Positions 1 to 6,637 are shown, numbered from the stretch's first letter. The stretch: DNA of 8,989 nucleotides from Treponema sp. (GCA_016293005.1 JAEDFA010000064.1:1-8989), one strand, 5' to 3'. The notes: generated by a model not told the origin, from the letters alone. A program made the numbers and translations.

Positions 1-39
1 AAAATCCGTATGTCGTTGGTTCGATTCCAACCTGTGGCA
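1..39 (+). tRNA. tRNA-Phe(GAA), 3' part, cut by the window start
   Basis: The window opens inside a tRNA. The T arm is complete: stem GTTGG at 15-19, loop TTCGATT at 20-26, stem CCAAC at 27-31. The 3' acceptor strand CTGTGGC is at 32-38 with discriminator A at 39. Working back, the variable loop is ATGTC (10-14) and the 3' side of the anticodon stem is TCCGT (5-9). The first four bases AAAA are then tRNA positions 35-38, so the anticodon ends in AA. With a short 5-base variable loop, leucine tRNAs (long variable arm) are excluded and phenylalanine GAA is left; the run AAAATCC-GT-TGTC is also typical of bacterial tRNA-Phe. The 3' CCA is not encoded, so maturation needs a CCA-adding enzyme. The 5' half and the G of the anticodon lie outside the window, so the identity is inferred from the visible half. 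Confidence 0.88.
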
Positions 40-72
40 AAGGCTTCTTACGAAAGTGAGAAGCCTTTTTTT
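40..72 (+). terminator. Rho-independent terminator of the tRNA transcript
   Basis: A 12-bp stem (40-51 pairing with 56-67, one T-G wobble) is closed by a GAAA tetraloop at 52-55 and followed by a T tract at 66-72. It begins one base after the tRNA discriminator, so there is no spacer between tRNA and hairpin. It acts in the forward direction; the minus-strand side has only two T residues. Confidence 0.92.
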
Positions 73-193
73 ATGCCTGAATTCTTATGTTATAAAAAAT
101 TAACGAAAAATTAAAACTTTTTTTTAAGAAGTCTGTAAGAAACAAAGCTTACTCTGTCACGACTAAATCCCCTTGAGCAAAAAAATTTTCTAA
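73..193. other. AT-rich intergenic stretch, no feature recognised
   Basis: Between the tRNA terminator and the promoter of the next gene I see only AT-rich sequence with A and T homopolymer runs (for example eight T at about 119-126). I found no reading frame with a plausible ribosome binding site, no strong hairpin and no second tRNA. Confidence 0.5.
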
Positions 194-222
194 TTGTATA
201 AATAGTTGTTTTATTTTATAAT
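194..222 (+). promoter_or_regulatory. Candidate sigma70-type promoter for the 286-1266 gene
   Basis: A perfect -10 box TATAAT at 217-222 lies 17 bp after TTGTAT at 194-199, which keeps the TTG half of a -35 box (3 of 6 matches). Initiation near 229 would give a leader of about 57 bases. The surrounding sequence is very AT-rich, so chance matches are likely; the exact -10 and ideal spacing are the support. Confidence 0.5.
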
Positions 223-240
223 CCATAAAAAAGAACTAAC

Positions 241-257
241 GGAAATATTAAATTTCC
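241..257 (+). promoter_or_regulatory. Small hairpin in the 5' leader of the barrel gene
   Basis: GGAAAT at 241-246 is the exact reverse complement of ATTTCC at 252-257, with a 5-base loop. It falls in the predicted leader, 18 bases before the ribosome binding site AGGAG (275-279), and could stabilise the message or be chance. It is too weak for a terminator and has no T tract. Confidence 0.25.
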
Positions 258-285
258 TTACACTTTTTATAAACAGGAGATTTTT

Positions 286-1266
286 ATGAAAAAGAAAATT
301 TTATTGATTCTCATGGGCTCTGTTCTTTTATCTTCTGGTTTTGCTTCAGAACAGGATGTAAACAATTCTTTTGACAGCATGATTGAAACTTTTAGAAATT
401 ATACACCGGAAAACACATCAATGCTTTTAACTCAACCAGAAGCATACATCGGAAAGTTTTTCCCGGCTTTTCCACCACATTTTACTGCAGGAATTTCTGT
501 TTCAGGAACTTTTCTTGACACTTCATTTTTAAAAGATACCGTTTCTGCAATTTCAGACGAAATCAGTTCCGCCCTTTCTAATTCAAAAAATTCAGTTTCT
601 ATTTCAAGCAATTTTGACGCTTTCGGGAAAATTCCTGTTCCAACTATGGCTGTAAACGCAAGAATCGGTGGCATTATACTTCCATTCGACATCGGAGTTT
701 CTGCAATTTCAACATTCAAAACCTTAAACGACAAAGATATAAGCGATTATTACAAATTAAACCTTGAATACACTTCAATAGGCGCAGACTTAAGATACGA
801 AATTCTTCAGGAAGGAAAACTCTTTCCTTCAACATCAGTCGGTGTCGGTTATATTTACACAGAAAGAAAAATTGGTTTAAACGGAAATTACAAGGCTTCT
901 TACGAAATCGCTGGAACAGAAAAAACCGAAGACATCGCAACAAAAATTTCTACAGAACTCAAAACTCATTCACTGTATGTTTCACTTCAAGCATCTAAAA
1001 AAATTGCACTCATTACGCCTTTTGCAGGTTTAAGACTTTTCTTCAACGCCGCAGAATACGGTTATGACTGGAATTACAAAGCCGGAACAATAGAAGGTTC
1101 TTCAAGCAAAAATGCAACAATAGAAATGTCTTTTAACTCAATAAAACCACAGCTTTTTGCAGGTTTAGGATTAAATCTTGCACTTTTCCAGATTGGACTT
1201 GACGCCGCATGGAATCCTGCAACAAATTACTGGACGGCTGCCTGTCAGTTAAATTTCAAACTTTAA
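286..1266 (+). CDS. Secreted, probably outer-membrane beta-barrel protein, family not recognised
   Basis: The product has 326 residues. The start is well set: AGGAG at 275-279 lies six bases before the ATG. Residues 1-21 form a classical signal peptide (MKKK, a hydrophobic stretch, then small residues with likely cleavage after GFA at 21). No cysteine follows the hydrophobic stretch, so it is not a lipoprotein. The mature part has alternating polar and hydrophobic segments typical of antiparallel strands (about 65-78, 122-135, 155-175, 183-215, 225-260 and 280-326), a Ser/Asn-rich stretch near 85-110, and a final strand ending in Phe-Lys-Leu. That pattern suggests a barrel of about ten or more strands in the outer membrane, but no catalytic motif or named family is visible to me. 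The only cysteine is near residue 319. It is monocistronic: own promoter before it, terminator after it, and a converging operon beyond. The barrel assignment is inference from strand pattern, signal peptide and C-terminus; a periplasmic beta-rich protein is the alternative. Confidence 0.8.
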   Translation: MKKKILLILMGSVLLSSGFASEQDVNNSFDSMIETFRNYTPENTSMLLTQPEAYIGKFFPAFPPHFTAGISVSGTFLDTSFLKDTVSAISDEISSALSNSKNSVSISSNFDAFGKIPVPTMAVNARIGGIILPFDIGVSAISTFKTLNDKDISDYYKLNLEYTSIGADLRYEILQEGKLFPSTSVGVGYIYTERKIGLNGNYKASYEIAGTEKTEDIATKISTELKTHSLYVSLQASKKIALITPFAGLRLFFNAAEYGYDWNYKAGTIEGSSSKNATIEMSFNSIKPQLFAGLGLNLALFQIGLDAAWNPATNYWTAACQLNFKL

Positions 1267-1295
1267 CTAACCTTTCAATCAATTTAAAAACTTAT

Positions 1296-1346
1296 AAAAA
1301 TGCCCTGCACAGAAGTTTTACATCTTCCTGGCAGGGCATTTTTTTT
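1296..1346. terminator. Bidirectional terminator between the barrel gene and flgE
   Basis: TGCCCTGC at 1301-1308 pairs perfectly with GCAGGGCA at 1331-1338, extended inside by CA/TG and GAAG/CTTC pairs (1310-1315 with 1324-1330, one bulge). The stem is flanked by AAAAA (1296-1300) and TTTTTTTT (1339-1346), so each strand reads a stem followed by T residues. It can end both the forward barrel transcript and the minus-strand flagellar transcript. Confidence 0.92.
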
Positions 1347-1400
1347 ATTCGTTTTAAAAACCTCAAGAACAAATGATTTTTAAGGTTCAAAGTTTAAGGT

Positions 1401-2792
1401 TTATCGTTTTAAGCCTAAAACAGTTTCTAGAAGTGTATCAGCAGTCTGAATTGTCTTTGCGTTAGACTGGAAACCTCTCTGAGTTACAATCATATCAGTC
1501 ATCTGTTCAGAAAGGTCGACATTACTCATTTCAAGCGCACCAGATAAAAGTTTTCCTTTTCCCTGAACACCAGATTCACCAATCATTGCCTGACCTGAGT
1601 TATTAGATTCTACATAAGTTGAATCTCCGGCTTTTTCAAGACCTCTGTCGTTTGTAAAACTTGCCATAGCAATCTGACCGATTACGCGGTTTGTTCCGTT
1701 TGAATAAACGCCTGTGATAGTTCCGCTTGAATCAATCTTAAAATTATCGAGGTAACCTAAAGTATAACCGTCCTGACTGTATGCTTTTGTAGTAGAGATA
1801 GAAGCAGACTGAGTAATCGTATTTTTCATAGAACCAATTGTTCCAAGATTGATATTGAAAGTCTGGCGATACGGATTTCCATTTTCATCGGTATTTGCCT
1901 CAGGAACTGTATAAGAAGCCTGAAGAACAATTTCACCAGATTCAGGAGTAAGGTTTCCGGCTGAATCTGTTACGCTTAAAAGTTGTCCGTAATTGTCAAA
2001 ATTTACAAGGAAAGTATTTGCAACGCCATCTGTAGTTCCAAGTCCGATTCTAGTCTGTGTATAATCAGCATTATTTACATCAACATTTACAGTTGCTTCC
2101 CACTGATTAGGATTTCCGACTACCCTTCTAAACGAAACACTTAAAAGATGCTTATTTCCGAAACTGTCAAAAATTTCCTGTTCAGTATTCCATGTTCCTT
2201 TCTGAATATCTGCGGCAGAAGCGCCTTCAAGAATTTCAGGAGTATTTTTGTTCAGGTTACACGCAAATTTAACATTTTCTGTAGCTTTAGCAGGATCTTT
2301 TGAACCTACAGGAATTATCAAATCTGTTGGAGTTGCAGCAGTAGTAACTATCATTTCGCCGTTAATTTCATTAGCCATCCAGCCTTGAACGCGCATACCA
2401 TTACTAGGATTTACTAAAGTTCCGTCTTTATCAATACCGAATGCGCCGTTTCTTGTATAAAAACTTTCATCTCCATTTTTAAGAATGAAAAATCCGTTAC
2501 CCTGAATTGCAACATCGGTAGAAACGCCAGTTGTCTGAAGATTTCCCTGAGTGAATACCTGTTCAATAGTTGCAATCGTCATACCAAGACCTACATCTTT
2601 AGGGTTTACGCCTCCAAGTTCTTCTGTAGGTTTTGCGGCGCCTGCAATCTGCTGGCTTATCATATCCTGAAAATTAACACGTCCGCGTTTAAAACCGGTA
2701 GTATTTACATTGGAAATGTTGTTTCCGATTACATCCATTCGAGTCTGATGATTCTGCAGACCTGAAACACCAGAATAAAGTGATCTCATCAT
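1401..2792 (-). CDS. flgE: Flagellar hook protein FlgE, with lysinoalanine crosslink residues
   Basis: FlgE polymerises into the hook that joins rod and filament; in spirochaetes this is periplasmic. The 463-residue product has the rod/hook N-terminal motif (about residues 4-36, SLYSGVSGLQ followed by NNISNVNTTGFKR), central hook domains, and the C-terminal helix region (about 418-463, ending LETVLGLKR). Both ends form the D0 coiled coils. Spirochaete FlgE subunits are covalently joined by lysinoalanine. In T. denticola the partners are K165 and C178, with N179 assisting; this protein has Lys at 165, Cys at 178 and Asn at 179, and Cys178 is its only cysteine. The start is a tandem ATG-ATG at 2792 and 2789, with AGGT at 2804-2801 eight bases before the first. 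It is the last gene of the cluster, 17 bp after flgD, and is followed by a terminator rather than by flbD and motA. Confidence 0.97.
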   Translation of the reverse strand: MMRSLYSGVSGLQNHQTRMDVIGNNISNVNTTGFKRGRVNFQDMISQQIAGAAKPTEELGGVNPKDVGLGMTIATIEQVFTQGNLQTTGVSTDVAIQGNGFFILKNGDESFYTRNGAFGIDKDGTLVNPSNGMRVQGWMANEINGEMIVTTAATPTDLIIPVGSKDPAKATENVKFACNLNKNTPEILEGASAADIQKGTWNTEQEIFDSFGNKHLLSVSFRRVVGNPNQWEATVNVDVNNADYTQTRIGLGTTDGVANTFLVNFDNYGQLLSVTDSAGNLTPESGEIVLQASYTVPEANTDENGNPYRQTFNINLGTIGSMKNTITQSASISTTKAYSQDGYTLGYLDNFKIDSSGTITGVYSNGTNRVIGQIAMASFTNDRGLEKAGDSTYVESNNSGQAMIGESGVQGKGKLLSGALEMSNVDLSEQMTDMIVTQRGFQSNAKTIQTADTLLETVLGLKR

Positions 2793-2809
2793 AATTAGTT
2801 ACCTGCCTT

Positions 2810-3259
2810 TTAATTATATACTGCTTTTATTCTATTTAAATCGTAAAACATTCCGTCAACGATTACCTGTGGAGTATTTCCCATAGTTGCGCCTTCAACA
2901 ACTCCACGATTAACTGTTTCACCCATATCGATTTCAACAGTTTTTCCGATTGTATCTGCTGCCTTAGAAGAATTAAGCATTGACGCCATTCTTTCAAACG
3001 CCTGATTCATATTTGTCATCTGTTCAAGAGAAGAAAACTGAGCCATCTGCGCAATAAACTGAGTGTCTTCCATCGGATTTGTAGGATCCTGATTTGCAAG
3101 CTGAGTAATCAAAAGTTTTAGAAAATCATCTTTTCCAAGTTCTTTTGTAGGTTTTCTGCCTTCGATTTCAAGCGACTTATTAAAAAGGTTTACCTGATTT
3201 TCTACAGAAAATTTATCCTGGGAAGACATTACTGTGTTTACATCACTTATACCGTTCAT
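2810..3259 (-). CDS. flgD: Flagellar hook capping/scaffold protein FlgD
   Basis: FlgD sits at the tip of the growing hook and is needed for FlgE assembly. The product has 149 residues from the start chosen here. The conserved FlgD N-terminal region spans about 40-98 and includes DDFLKLLITQLANQDP, then NPMEDTQFIAQMAQFSSLEQ. The remaining 50 residues hold a short beta-rich tail. The protein is much shorter than the E. coli protein (about 231 residues) and lacks room for the full Tudor/FnIII-like C-terminal domains; short FlgD forms are usual in spirochaetes. Two ATG codons lie close together (3265 and 3259). GAGG at 3270-3267 is one base from the first, but seven bases from the second, so translation probably starts at 3259. 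The gene lies between fliK and flgE, as expected for a hook assembly unit. Confidence 0.95.
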   Translation of the reverse strand: MNGISDVNTVMSSQDKFSVENQVNLFNKSLEIEGRKPTKELGKDDFLKLLITQLANQDPTNPMEDTQFIAQMAQFSSLEQMTNMNQAFERMASMLNSSKAADTIGKTVEIDMGETVNRGVVEGATMGNTPQVIVDGMFYDLNRIKAVYN

Positions 3260-3266
3260 TTTCATA

Positions 3267-3270
3267 CCTC
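3267..3270 (-). promoter_or_regulatory. Ribosome binding site deciding the flgD start
   Basis: The minus strand reads AAGAGGT directly into ATGAAAATG. Only the second ATG (3259-3257) has a normal gap of seven bases from GAGG; the first has one. This moves the start two codons downstream of the longest frame. Confidence 0.7.
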
Positions 3271-3288
3271 TTAAAAAATATCGGAATT

Positions 3289-4620
3289 TCAGGCCACGAT
3301 GTTTACAGAAGAATTTACCTGTGCTGAAACATTTTCGATTTCAGGACTTAAAAAACTTTCTGAATTTGAAAACGCTGAATAAACTTCTGCCATGCGCAAG
3401 AAATTTTCCTGTTCACGCTGATTTTGAAAAAAGTGCTGTCCTGATGAAGATTCACCCTGAAAACTCAAATCAAAACCTGAAAGCTCAAAACCGTTCTGGT
3501 TGAAAGCATTTTTCAAAGAATCCTGGGCATCTTTAAAAGCATTAAACGCTTCTTTTGATGCGACAGTGATTTTTCCTGCAATTACTTTATCGGAAATCTG
3601 AAGGTCTATCTTAACATTTCCTAAACTTTCCGGATGCAGAATAAGCTTAATAGAACCTTCGTTTTTATCTTTTAGAACAATCTGACCGGCTTTTACAAAA
3701 TCTACTGCGTTTTCCTGAATCTGATTTGTAAGCATCGCCTGAAAAACTGAACCTTGTGATGCGTTATTCTGTGAATTAAGCGATAAAATATTTTCCTGTG
3801 TCGATTTTGATAAATCAAGCTGCATCTGAACACCGTTTTCATCGTATTTCACGGAAGAAACAAATTTCTTTGAATCAACATCGATTTTTTCATCCTCTAG
3901 AATAATTTCGCTTCTAAAATCGTGAACAGCTATTTTTTCCTCTTTATCAAGATAGAATTTTTTGTGATTATCAGATTTTAGAGATTTTTCATCCTCTGAA
4001 AGTGAAAAAACATCGGAAGAAAGCGCATTTTCAAATGAAAGTGGCATTACATCTTCGCCTTTAGATATGAAAATCATATTTTCAAGAGGAATATTTTTTT
4101 CTTCCGGGATTTTATCAGTTAAAACAGTTTTTTTGTCAGACTTTTTTTCGTTTTTTAAAAGAATCTCGCCTGATTTTTCAGCATTCCCAGACCTTTCATC
4201 GTTTAATTTGAGTTTTTTCAGGTTTTCAAGAGATTTTTTTTCAGACTTTACTTCAAATTTTAAATCTTTTTTATCCCTGACTGTTCCGCTTTCTTTTAAA
4301 ATTTTAGACGCTTTTAATTCGTCTGGAGAAAAGTTTTTATAATTTTCAGCGATATTTCTTTTTTTGTCCGAAGAAGATAAATTTTCAGATAAATTTTCGT
4401 TTGATTCTAGTTTTTCTTCTTTAGGCTTTTCTGAAATTTCTTTAGGTCTTGATTCAGTATCTTTAAGATTTTTAACTTCCTTTACATAATCATCAAAAGA
4501 TTTTTTTGACTCAAACGCTTCACCTGATTCTTTTTTTTCAGGAACATTTTTTGAAAAATCAAGTGTTTTCAAATCAAGAGAAGAATAATCAAGAGAATAA
4601 TTTATTGCATGCTGCTCCAC
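3289..4620 (-). CDS. fliK: Flagellar hook-length control protein FliK
   Basis: FliK is a secreted ruler that measures hook length and switches the export gate from hook to filament substrates. The product has 443 residues. Residues 1 to about 260 are highly charged and low in complexity, dominated by Lys, Glu and Ser, and look disordered, as is normal for the ruler part. The C-terminal Flg_hook domain spans about 318-390, with the core GSIKLILHPESLGNVKIDL and the following AFKDAQDSLKNAFNQNGF helix. The rest is a polar tail. The longest frame begins with TTG at 4626, but GGAGG at 4632-4628 is one base from it and seven bases from the in-frame GTG at 4620, so GTG is preferred. It is called tap1 or flbC in other spirochaetes. 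The neighbours flgD and flgE support the assignment; the N-terminal part alone would not. Confidence 0.92.
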   Translation of the reverse strand: MEQHAINYSLDYSSLDLKTLDFSKNVPEKKESGEAFESKKSFDDYVKEVKNLKDTESRPKEISEKPKEEKLESNENLSENLSSSDKKRNIAENYKNFSPDELKASKILKESGTVRDKKDLKFEVKSEKKSLENLKKLKLNDERSGNAEKSGEILLKNEKKSDKKTVLTDKIPEEKNIPLENMIFISKGEDVMPLSFENALSSDVFSLSEDEKSLKSDNHKKFYLDKEEKIAVHDFRSEIILEDEKIDVDSKKFVSSVKYDENGVQMQLDLSKSTQENILSLNSQNNASQGSVFQAMLTNQIQENAVDFVKAGQIVLKDKNEGSIKLILHPESLGNVKIDLQISDKVIAGKITVASKEAFNAFKDAQDSLKNAFNQNGFELSGFDLSFQGESSSGQHFFQNQREQENFLRMAEVYSAFSNSESFLSPEIENVSAQVNSSVNIVA

Positions 4621-4627
4621 AGGCAAT

Positions 4628-4632
4628 CCTCC
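4628..4632 (-). promoter_or_regulatory. Ribosome binding site deciding a GTG start for fliK
   Basis: A full GGAGG lies at 4632-4628. The longest-frame TTG at 4626 is too close to be used; GTG at 4620 has a seven-base gap. No in-frame ATG lies nearby. Confidence 0.7.
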
Positions 4633-4661
4633 ATAAAACCGGCGAATTGCACTGTCTGACT

Positions 4662-5282
4662 TTACTCTAAGGCTTCAGGCTTATTAATCATTTTTCGTGA
4701 AATCTCGGCGGCGCGTTCAGATTTCATATTCATAAGCCATACAGAACTCATAGAAACTGCTCCAGAATCTGCTGCCATTTTGTCGACTTTACGCAAAATA
4801 TCGATAATCTGCTGATCGTCCATATTTTCCAGTAAGGCAACTGCATCATTTGGAGGCATGCTGTTTAAATATATTGCAATTTGCTCAATGTTTACTTCTT
4901 TATCATCGTACTGTTTTGCGATTTGGTTAAATGTTTTTTCGCGTTCTTCCAAAGATTTTTCTTTTTCAGAGATTATACCGGCAAGCTGCTCAAGTTCCTT
5001 TTCTTTTTTAGAAATCTGTTCATTGCGAAGGTTTAATTCTTCTTCAAGGATTGAAAGGGATTCGCGCTGAGCATTGAGCCTGTCTTCGTATAAGTCTCCG
5101 GTTACAGGAGATGAACTAGTTTGAGTTACAGAAGTTTGAGGTTCAAGATGAAAAAGTTTAAAAACAGGATTCATAAAAGATTTTACAGGCATAAGTCCCA
5201 GATACTGAAACCACAAAAGGCTTCCAAAAATCAAGATGAGAATCAGCATTATAAGCACAATTGTTTTTCCAACAGATTTCAT
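4662..5282 (-). CDS. flbB: FlbB-like flagellar motor protein (TM, coiled coil, MotE/MgtE-N-like domain)
   Basis: The product has 206 residues. One N-terminal membrane segment spans about 8-28. A spacer rich in Ser, Thr and Pro follows (48-62), then a strongly charged coiled coil (about 65-128), then a helical domain (about 133-201) with NSMPPNDAVALLENMDD and a DILRKVDKM helix. That last part resembles the MgtE N-terminal/MotE fold seen in flagellar chaperones. In Borrelia burgdorferi the gene at this position, just before fliK, is flbB; its product has nearly the same length and is a base of the periplasmic collar around the motor. Position, length and topology all match, so I use that name, but the sequence similarity is judged by eye. 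ATG at 5282 has AGGGG at 5293-5289, six bases upstream. By topology the coiled coil and C-terminal domain should be periplasmic. MotE itself is the alternative name. Confidence 0.78.
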   Translation of the reverse strand: MKSVGKTIVLIMLILILIFGSLLWFQYLGLMPVKSFMNPVFKLFHLEPQTSVTQTSSSPVTGDLYEDRLNAQRESLSILEEELNLRNEQISKKEKELEQLAGIISEKEKSLEEREKTFNQIAKQYDDKEVNIEQIAIYLNSMPPNDAVALLENMDDQQIIDILRKVDKMAADSGAVSMSSVWLMNMKSERAAEISRKMINKPEALE

Positions 5283-5321
5283 TATAAACCCCTGTTTTTA
5301 ATTTACGCCGTTTTATAAAAA

Positions 5322-6614
5322 TTATTCTTCTGAAACACCGGAAATGGCAGTTCCTAAAGTGATGTCGTTATCTACAGAAACAATTCTCCATGAAAGACCT
5401 CGTTCCCGTGTCAAAACTTCATCAAGATATGCGCAAACACGCTCTTTTAACATGTAAGTTTTGTGGAAAGTCGTTCCGTTGCACAGAATGCACACAGGTT
5501 TTGTAGCAATTTTGCCTTCCTGGCTTTGAATTACGCATGCGCTAAGAATTGCAGCGGCGTGGCGGGCAGAACGCTCAACCATTGCATCTAAAATCTGAAA
5601 CAAAAGGTCATAATCTTTATCGCGTGCGCTTTCTGCCATAAGACGACCAAGACAAGAAGAAGTATCGTAAGGCTCGTGAAGAAAAGAATCGATATCAACA
5701 GTAGAAAGCGAAGTGAGTTCAAGGATTTTTTTGCACACATAAGGCGAGAAAATTTCTTCTTTTGCGGCAGTTTTAAGCATTATAAGGGAAACAGGTCCAA
5801 GATATGCACCCGAACAGCATTTTTCAATGTAAAATTCACCAGGTCGCGCAGTTGTTTTGTCAAATTCGATGTCAAAATCTGAACGGATTACATTTTTATT
5901 TTTTCCTGATTCACAGACTACAATCTGTTTGTTTACACCAGGGAAATCTGGATTTTGAGGCTGAATATATGCAGCATTCATACCTGTTCCAAGAATAAAA
6001 CCAATAAATGAAGAATATTTTTGTTTTCCCGAAATTGCCGCTCCGGCTAAAAGTGCTGCAACAGTGTCATTTAAAAGCCTTATAGTTTTAATTGTGTTCC
6101 AGCCGTGTTCTTCTAAGGTTTGTTTTAAAGATTCTCCAACTTTACTTCCGACAACTTCCGGCGCTTTTACTTCTTTTGAAAAACCTGTTACGATTCCGTC
6201 GCCGTCCTTTGTAATGGTCATTGGATAAGAAAAACAGAAACCGATTGAATCTGCTTTATTTTTAAGATGTTCAAGATTTTTTGCAATCTGATTAAAGAAT
6301 TCTTTTTTTGAAAGTTCTTTGTCTGTTGCAGGCATTTTTGTTTTTTCAAGGTCTGAAATAATTGCGTTTCCATTTTCGTCAAAAGTTACAAGGCACGAAC
6401 GGAAATTCGTACCGCCGGCATCAATTACAATGACAGATTTATTTTTAACTTTTGATTTTGGAGGAAGGCTGTAAGTTAAAATCATGTCTTCATCAGATTT
6501 TTGACCTGAAAGCCCTTTATTCATATCGTCTAAAATGGCATTTGCAATTAAATTTACATCACTGTGATTTACAAAATTATGACGAGCAAGAAACGCTGAA
6601 ACAGAATAATTCAT
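5322..6614 (-). CDS. Hexokinase, eukaryote-like family
   Basis: The enzyme phosphorylates glucose or another hexose with ATP at the entry to glycolysis, in the cytoplasm. Of its 430 residues, the first phosphate motif is DAGGTNFR (65-72). The sugar-binding FSYPMT lies at 128-133, and LLNDTVAALLAG at 180-191 carries the catalytic base Asp183. The second phosphate motif GFILGTGMNAAY is at 205-216, and KCCSGAYLG at 265-273 corresponds to the SGMYLGE region of yeast hexokinase. SARHAAAI (349-356) and CNGTTFHKT (378-386) fall in the nucleotide-binding half. This is the hexokinase fold seen in eukaryotes and treponemes, not the short bacterial glucokinase or ROK type. The longest frame starts at 6677, but that falls on the -35 box of the promoter; ATG at 6614 has GAGG six bases upstream and follows the promoter, so it is chosen. 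It is first in the cluster, 39 bp ahead of the flbB-like gene. The exact sugar cannot be read from sequence. Confidence 0.93.
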   Translation of the reverse strand: MNYSVSAFLARHNFVNHSDVNLIANAILDDMNKGLSGQKSDEDMILTYSLPPKSKVKNKSVIVIDAGGTNFRSCLVTFDENGNAIISDLEKTKMPATDKELSKKEFFNQIAKNLEHLKNKADSIGFCFSYPMTITKDGDGIVTGFSKEVKAPEVVGSKVGESLKQTLEEHGWNTIKTIRLLNDTVAALLAGAAISGKQKYSSFIGFILGTGMNAAYIQPQNPDFPGVNKQIVVCESGKNKNVIRSDFDIEFDKTTARPGEFYIEKCCSGAYLGPVSLIMLKTAAKEEIFSPYVCKKILELTSLSTVDIDSFLHEPYDTSSCLGRLMAESARDKDYDLLFQILDAMVERSARHAAAILSACVIQSQEGKIATKPVCILCNGTTFHKTYMLKERVCAYLDEVLTRERGLSWRIVSVDNDITLGTAISGVSEE

Positions 6615-6620
6615 AAAAAA

Positions 6621-6624
6621 CCTC
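6621..6624 (-). promoter_or_regulatory. Ribosome binding site deciding the hexokinase start
   Basis: TGAGG ends at 6621 on the minus strand, six bases before ATG at 6614. The 21 codons upstream (6677-6615) encode a Phe/Tyr-rich stretch unlike hexokinases and overlap promoter elements. Confidence 0.75.
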
Positions 6625-6637
6625 AAAAAAATAAATT

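Larger units (their letters stand above)
1401..6614 (-). other. Putative operon: hexokinase - flbB-like - fliK - flgD - flgE
   Basis: Five minus-strand genes follow one another with gaps of 39, 41, 29 and 17 bp (using the starts chosen here). Each has its own ribosome binding site. No hairpin plus T tract occurs inside the cluster, and a terminator lies beyond flgE. A single promoter at 6650-6677 could drive the whole unit. An extra promoter before the flbB-like gene cannot be excluded. Confidence 0.65.

Noticed and set aside
1..39. tRNA as a phage or island attachment site
   Set aside because: No repeat of the tRNA 3' end was seen downstream and no integrase lies in the window.
1356..1402. 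Second hairpin after flgE and a direct repeat TTTAAGGTT (1379-1387, 1393-1401)
   Set aside because: The stem is AT-rich with a mismatch and a long loop; two 9-bp copies in AT-rich sequence can arise by chance. The terminator at 1296-1346 is sufficient.
4067..4342. Forward open frame rich in Phe and Ser within fliK
   Set aside because: It is the antisense shadow of the Lys/Glu/Ser-rich FliK segment and has no ribosome binding site.
4606..4635. Tiny minus-strand frame beginning ATGGAGG over the fliK start
   Set aside because: It is about ten codons with no ribosome binding site of its own; the GGAGG inside it serves fliK.
5283..5325. Possible flagellar promoter (TATAAA and GGCGTAAA on the minus strand) before the flbB-like gene
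   Set aside because: No matching upstream box at the right spacing was found, and such AT-rich matches are common here.
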